Part shown: positions 59,106-64,000 of the stretch, piece by piece
Position numbering within the stretch: the first letter of the stretch is position 1
Layout of the letters: the number at the start of each line of letters is the position of its first letter
NCBI GenBank assembly: GCA_949152475.1
Contig: OX424561.1
Location: forward strand, 30,002,481 to 30,066,480
Reading direction: 5' to 3'
DNA length: 64,000 nucleotides
Source of the DNA: Terebella lapidaria
Taxonomy: Eukaryota; Annelida; Polychaeta; Terebellida; Terebellidae
Notes under the pieces: generated by a model
Told to the model about the DNA's origin: nothing
Database searches by the model: none
What the model saw: the letters and a program-made list of their open reading frames with translations, nothing else
Translations under genes and position numbers: made by a program

Positions 59106-59127
59106 TACCGTAACGTACGTTACGGTA
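59106..59127. repeat. 22-bp perfect palindrome of the TACCGTAA motif
   Basis: Two back-to-back TACCGTAACG words form a perfect palindrome. Related GATTACCGTAA words lie at about 59093, 59325, 59341 (one mismatch) and 59381, and reversed at 60471 and 60505, so they flank about 1.1 kb of the element interior in mostly opposite orientation. Confidence 0.7.
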
Positions 59128-59740
59128 TTCGTCAAAATGGCCGAAGATGATGCGATTCAAATTCAAGTTCACCGAGAACAGATAACCTGATGGTATCAGA
59201 ACTAGGCGAGTGAGGCCTATACGGCTCATGATCATGATGATGTTGCCTATGCCACCAATTACAAAATATATTGTGTTGTTCACGTTAAGTTGTTTTAATA
59301 TTCATTTTAAAAATCCATTGCTGATTACCGTAACGTGTACCGATGATTACAGTAACATGAAAATGAATACACGGAACTGATTACCGTATCACAGAGAAGC
59401 TTGCATGACAAACACGAAACCTATGGTATGATTTGTAGCTGTGATGCGATGCGTGTGTTGCAGACGCTTAGAAAATATGGTGAATGTGATAGAGGGACCT
59501 AATAATAACCTAAAATCTAACAAATTTTATATAATAGTAACTCAACATAACAGTGTACTGGATCTGGTATTGTCCTTACCAGGCAGCGGACTCGTCAAGG
59601 ACGGTGAGATATCTGATAAGAAATGACTTTCTGACCACAATTATTCTAGTTCAGATGCCAGTAATGTAGTTCGAAGTGAACGGATTTTCTCACAAACCAT
59701 CTTGTTCCAGATGGAGAAAATTTCAGTGAAAAATCGGGTT

Positions 59741-59812
59741 GACCCGACCAGGACTCGAATCACGGAGAATACGATCACAGGGCCACTGCTCTACCAATTG
59801 AGCTACCGGGGC
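59741..59812 (-). tRNA. tRNA-like pseudogene or SINE head
   Basis: On the minus strand an acceptor-like GCCCCGG is followed by TAGCTCAATTGGTAGAGCA (good D arm and A box). Later comes ATTCGAGTCC (B box) and TCGGGTCA, which pairs with the 5' acceptor strand at six of seven positions. The anticodon and T stems do not pair. I therefore read it as a decayed tRNA or the head of a tRNA-derived SINE, not an active tRNA gene. Confidence 0.5.
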
Positions 59813-61075
59813 TCCTCAACTTAAATTTTAGCTCCTCTGCTAAAATTTTGATTATTCTATCACGTTTTGTTATAATTATTTTGATGAAAATTCGTCCTGT
59901 CAGATGTGTGTTAGCACAACACATGCACATTTCTCATGTGTGTATATATATACATGTATAATTGGTATGTCGATATATTGTGTTCGTGAAATGACTGAAA
60001 CGTTTCTGGGGCAATGCATTGAATTGAAGATACTTCAGCAACAAAGTTAAGCACAACAAAGATAAACGCTCTTGATTAATTTTACATTCAGCTGCAGCCA
60101 CAACAACCTGCGTAATCGGTTCAATAACATAATGAAGTTTGAAAATATGACATATAGCTTTATTGCATTCAAGTATCGAATTGATTTATACGCTTTGAAC
60201 GAAAGTCATACTTATGAAGAATTTTATATATGTATGAAATCCATATATTATATTCCTCGTCTGTGAAGCTGCTCATGCTGATTACAAAAAAAATATATGT
60301 AATCACGACGCACATCATTTCAATATGGTATATGTATGTATATAGTACACAATATTCTGACAATTATTGCTGTATTTACGTTTATGGTGGTTGTTTTTTT
60401 ATTCTTTGAAAACATTTTTCTCCACATTATCATCCTACTCACGGTTAACATTCGTCTATGGTGAATTTGACATTACGGTAATCATACCAAATTCGGCTTT
60501 CACATTACGGTAATCATGATGAGAATTTTCAAAGGAACCATTGTGTTGAAAGAAACGGCTATACGCCTCACAATCTATTATCGATACACCCAGTGCAACA
60601 GAAACTTATCATCCGAGTTGGTTTGATGTTATTATATTGAATAATCTACGATAAACTGGCCTGAAACTTTTCAAAGCGAAAGACCCTCCGCCATTTTTTA
60701 CGATTACGACAATCGTACAGAAATACGCATGAATAGGCTCATGTGCGAGCTGTAGCAAGCCTGACTCACGTAAGCTCGTCTTGAGCGAAACGTGTGCAAC
60801 TCAACTGTTTTTACAATCTACTTTCTGTCAGTCTTGAACCGAAGTTTGAGTCCAGATTTCACAAGTCAGGCTTGAACCTTAGCTTAAGTCTAGCTTTCAC
60901 AAGCCAGACTTACAGATCTGAACACCAGTTTGAGCTATGGTTTGAGCCTCAGGTCCGGGACCGGGCATGAGTATCTTGGGGAATGAACGGGCCAGATTTA
61001 AGCTGGGGTTCTCAACAACCGATCATATATATTTGTATTGCACGCGATACTATCTGTGTATCTGCATGAGCGAAA

Positions 61076-61340
61076 GTGTGTCTATGTGCTTTAGTTGATC
61101 ATAACAAAGCATTCGATCCCATTGACCGTAATCCTTATGGTTGAAGCTTGTCTCCAGGTGTATAAACGGTAAAATATTGTTACTTATGAGATGTATTCCC
61201 GAGCCAAATCTTGTGTTAAAGGTTTCAACAATTATTTTTCTGATTGCTTTGTGTGGGGCAGGATGGAATGAAAAAGTATAGGATGATTTCATTGATTTAG
61301 GGGTGCGCGAAAACATCGGGTCTGGTGTACACTTTTATAA
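61076..61340 (+). pseudogene. LINE reverse-transcriptase fragment, copy 2
   Basis: Parallel to 49924-50200: VCLCALVDHNKAFDPIDRNP, then in another frame KSCVKGFNNYFSDCFVW and FIDLGVRENIGSG. It is dead, with the same stop and frameshift class as copy 1, so it was inactive before the duplication. Confidence 0.7.
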
Positions 61341-61520
61341 CCCGTAGTTTTATGAACTATGAACGTAAAAAAGTACTAGAATGTAGTGGAATATATATAA
61401 CGTTCTGTGCACATTATTTTTAATGTTCCGTATGTTTTAATCGGAATGTTATTCGGATAAAAAAATAAATACATATGTATTCATTTTATGGAGGCCCAGA
61501 AAGCATTATGGTTGACTTAC

Positions 61521-61617
61521 CTCCAATATGATGTGTTTTCACGATATCGGGATTGGTGATACACACAGATTTGTGATTTTCAGTATTAAGATTTTTCTTG
61601 TGCGGTTGCATTTATAG
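61521..61617 (-). promoter_or_regulatory. Ly6-type promoter block without a gene (orphan 2)
   Basis: TATA box CTATAAAT on the minus strand (61617-61610), a leader homologous to the other three copies, and donor TTGGAG/GTAAGT at 61520. A Harbinger-type element sits 36 bp upstream of the TATA box and separates it from the rest of its upstream block. No Ly6 coding exon is visible downstream. Confidence 0.6.
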
Positions 61618-61652
61618 GTATCGTCGGGTACGGTACATTAATGTATTCATTA

Positions 61653-63724
61653 GCGGTGTTTCAGTTTTAACGTCTAAAGATACGCGTGTCATAGGCGTTA
61701 TCGCTTAAACGAAAAGTACGTATAAGGCTCGCATATAGCAGGGGTTGTATCAAAAGTATCGCATTCAAAGCGTGCATTACATGTACCGACACTCACGTAT
61801 GGGACACTCGGCAGCCATCGTGGAATTTTGCCTTGCACTGCAGCAATAAATAGTGTAATGTGTTCATTTATCACTATGGGAGGTTAAAGTGATATTGGCA
61901 GTAAGTTATGGATTTTTCATACCTTTCTGATCGAACGAAGAAAACATAACAGTTATATGTAGGCACTCGTATGCCCGAACAGACGCCCCTTTCTAACTGA
62001 TTTCGTTGCGAGTTTCTGGTGGAGGTAGTTTGAAATTGTTTACATTACCGCCATTCTCGGTGTTTTATATCCCGTGATGCAGTGCGATTCCAGCTTACTC
62101 GTGTATGTTGGAACCAATCGAGCGTGAAATAGGTTAAGTCAGAGGTAACTCTGAGAGGCGCACGAAACAAAAGAAAAGCGGCTGCTAGTACTGTGAAATG
62201 CTTGATTTATCCATCTGATCAAGCATAATGTGTTTTGTAACATATTTTTCTGAGACAACAGGCATATATGTAATTGATTTGGAAAAATAGTTTTCCTGCC
62301 AATATTACTTTAACTCTCGTTATTTTTCAATAACGAATACAGAACACAGTAATACAGAACAGTGATACAGAACAGTAAAACAGAACACCCTTGTAACAAC
62401 GTTTTCGACAGCTGAACATTGACGGTATTTCCTATACAAAAAAAAATCCTCTGGCATTCACTTGTGCGACACTGATCTGCGGCACAAGATATTTTCAGTG
62501 AATCGCAACAGATATACATATGGATGGGATACACGAAATGAGAAGCAAGTGATTGATCACGGATACATGTCTGTGCAATCGCTAGTTAAAACTTAAGGCG
62601 GTTACACACTGAAGCCGCGCGACCGTTTACGGCGATGTCAACGTTTCTTGACGGCCGTGTCATTTTAGAAACGGTACCATTTCTTCTGTACACACCGAGT
62701 ACTGAAGTTTGTGTTAAGAATTTAAATCATGTCCGTAAAAATTAGGTACGTTTTCCTCCTGCAACTTTAAGACGTGGACATAGGCTATTCAAAGTATTTT
62801 CTGAGTTTAAAAAAGGATGATAAGAAGGCCAATAGAGTTACAAGAAGACACCAATTTTGGGCTCTGCGCATCGTCTTTTGTATCCTTCCACTAAACCACC
62901 TTGGTGAATGTAGGCTGGTACGGGAACTGGAAGAATACCCGGCCAAATACCAGAACTATTTTCGCATTTCAAAAGAGCAATTTAAAGAAATTTAATTTGA
63001 TTTTTACATTGTTTGTTATTGTTCACCACATAATATATACCTAAATAGGCCTTTTTGCAACCGTGAAGTACGTGTTACCGTCTTTCTCATTTAGACATTA
63101 TGATGTATGAAATAGGGAGGCATTCGTGTGGATTTCCATCACAATAAAATGAGGCGTCAAGGTAGCGCGGTTTTTAACCGCCTTTACGAAGCTACACCAT
63201 CTAATGCTTTGTATACGCTAAGTAGTACTATTTTACTGTTTTCAATCAATATTCAACTGTATTCCTATGTTATTATTTTTTTGATGACATCACCCCTATC
63301 ATACTTGTGTCACATTCCTGATTATACATGTATACGATTATATGGTCATATTTTTGTGAAAAATTTGTTACGAAACGGCCGAAATGTGAACTGAAATGTT
63401 ACATGGTATGAAACCAACGAGCTTACAATAATGTATCCCGAGATACGGCTGTTCTTACTGTTCTGTATCACTGTTCTGTATTACTGTGTTCTGTATTCGT
63501 TATTGAAAAGAGCAAAAAAAAGAACCGAATCTTTTTAAGGTAGGGTTACTTGCAGACAAGACGCTATTTCGAACTCACTGTCAAAAAATCACGTTGCATG
63601 ATTCAAATGCGACTTTTGAGTTTTGATACGGTCCCCTGTGATATGCGAGCCGTATACGTACTTTTGGGTTATGCGATATCGTGTATAACACACGTACTTT
63701 TAGACGTTAAAACTGAAACACCGC
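61653..63724. mobile_element. PIF/Harbinger-type element, 2072 bp
   Basis: The ends GCGGTGTTTCAGTTTTAACG and its reversed partner form inverted repeats of some 150 bp (AAAAGTACGTATA and GGCTCGCATAT arms also pair). TA lies on both sides; Harbinger elements usually duplicate TTA or TAA, and the flanks ATTA and TAAT leave that open. Copy 1 of the segmental duplication is continuous at GTATTCATTAACATG. An inner pair of inverted repeats, built from AATACAGAACA words, lies at 62324-62388 and 63449-63510. A Harbinger-like N-terminal coding fragment lies at 62774-62995, so the superfamily call rests on the protein. The DDE part is missing. Confidence 0.75.
62774..62995 (+). pseudogene. PIF/Harbinger transposase N-terminal fragment
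   Basis: The frame contains RRHQFWALRIVFCILPLNHL, then GECRLVRELEEYPAKYQNYF and RISKEQFKEI before a stop. The typical Harbinger start is RRxWVRPINxxRxxxGEFxxLxxELxxDxxKFxxYFRMSxxxFxxLL, and order and spacing agree. No ATG opens the frame, so an upstream exon or truncation is likely. The catalytic exons that should follow are absent; the next 450 bp up to the inner inverted repeat are non-coding. Confidence 0.7.
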
Positions 63725-63726
63725 TA

Positions 63727-64000
63727 ATTTAGCACGATTACAGGTTGCATGGGATTGGTCCTTCCCGCTGCTCGTTTGATTGTCATGCAACTCCACGCCT
63801 GACACAGTAAAAAAATAGAAACATTGGCGTGTAAGAACACTTCAAAGTATCAAAATAAAAGAACTTGGATAAAATAACACATAATATTTATATTGTCATT
63901 CAAGAGGTGAACTGACTGACTCTTGAACATCCTCAAGAACCAAGCCCTTGCGATGTTCTGTGATCAACTCAGACTGTGAATGTTTTATTGGTTGATGATT
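63727..64000 (-). repeat. Remainder of the Ly6-type upstream block, copy 4
   Basis: After the Harbinger-type insertion the homology to 50510-50850 resumes (GCATGGGATTGGTCC, AACATTGGCGTGTAAGAACA, TGACTGACTCTTGAACAT) and runs off the window. Confidence 0.7.

Larger units (their letters stand above)
58214..60967. mobile_element. 2754-bp element with TGC ends and TGA target duplication
   Basis: Copy 1 of the segmental duplication is continuous here (GTTGAGACTTTGAGTTCTTGG), while copy 2 is opened with TGA on both sides (58211-58213 and 60968-60970). The ends TGCGTGGTTGGATGCGGACG and, reversed, TGCCCGGTCCCGGACCTGAGG share a diverged inverted repeat that goes on into GGCTTAAACC / GGCTCAAACC. Subterminal words of AGCTTAAACC and GCTTGAACC type recur on both sides. 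The interior carries GATTACCGTAA motifs, a 22-bp perfect palindrome and a tRNA-like sequence. No transposase is recognised. Confidence 0.7.
53700..64000 (+). repeat. Segmental duplication, copy 2 (runs past the window end)
   Basis: Direct homologue of 44973-51290. Relative to copy 1 it has three clean insertions (53784-54473, 58214-60967, 61653-63724), which fully explain its greater length. The window end corresponds to roughly 50.85 kb in copy 1. Confidence 0.8.

Noticed and set aside
59741-59812. Functional tRNA gene
   Set aside because: A and B boxes and most of the acceptor stem are good, but anticodon and T stems do not pair.

Overview
The window is eukaryotic, AT-rich and repeat-dense. 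It holds only a few spliced genes with short exons and canonical GT/AG sites, no bacterial gene layout, many nested DNA transposons, tRNA-derived SINE remains and fragments of non-LTR retroelements. Dispersed repeats carrying GGCGGCCATTTTG and CGTCCGTCCGTC-type stretches behind a terminal hairpin, and a retroelement tail with an LIRYSRA motif, are types I associate with marine invertebrate genomes (lophotrochozoans, amphioxus and similar). I cannot name the species.

Host genes. Three minus-strand genes (8494-9415, 13882-15434, 28349-28850) encode small Ly6/uPAR-type three-finger proteins: signal peptide, CxxC start, a Cys-x-Cys near the end, a DLCN motif and a hydrophobic C-terminal tail that looks like a GPI-anchor signal. 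In all three a phase-1 intron splits the domain at the same place. Genes 1 and 2 also share an upstream TATA promoter, a splice acceptor just before the ATG, and about 1.2 kb of upstream DNA. They are tandem duplicates; gene 2 has lost one conserved cysteine and took a MITE plus retroelement debris into its 3' region. Two more copies of the promoter and first-exon block lie near 50.4 kb and 61.6 kb with no recognisable Ly6 coding exons downstream.

Mobile layer. I delimit a 1.77-kb Transib-like element (719-2486), a 3.09-kb Mutator-like element with 9-bp target duplication (4363-7454), two copies of a 0.42-kb TTAA-flanked MITE (13411-13827, 36122-36540), a 1.08-kb palindromic TTAA element (17473-18552), and a pogo-like transposase pseudogene spread over 33.7-42.2 kb. 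One exon of that pseudogene is split by a 2.23-kb element with about 480-bp terminal inverted repeats (39417-41647). A second transposase-like relic lies at 19.2-20.1 kb, a Penelope-like or related reverse transcriptase fragment at 32.3-32.6 kb, and a PIF/Harbinger element at 61.65-63.72 kb.

Right third. About 44.97-51.29 kb is repeated in direct orientation from 53.70 kb to the window end. Each copy carries an AT-rich degenerate minisatellite, a LINE endonuclease fragment, a LINE reverse-transcriptase fragment and the Ly6-type promoter block. The copies differ by clean insertions, which fixes element boundaries and relative ages: 690-bp, 2754-bp and 2072-bp elements in copy 2, and a 696-bp element and a small MITE in copy 1. 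Sequence between these features shows no gene I can support.
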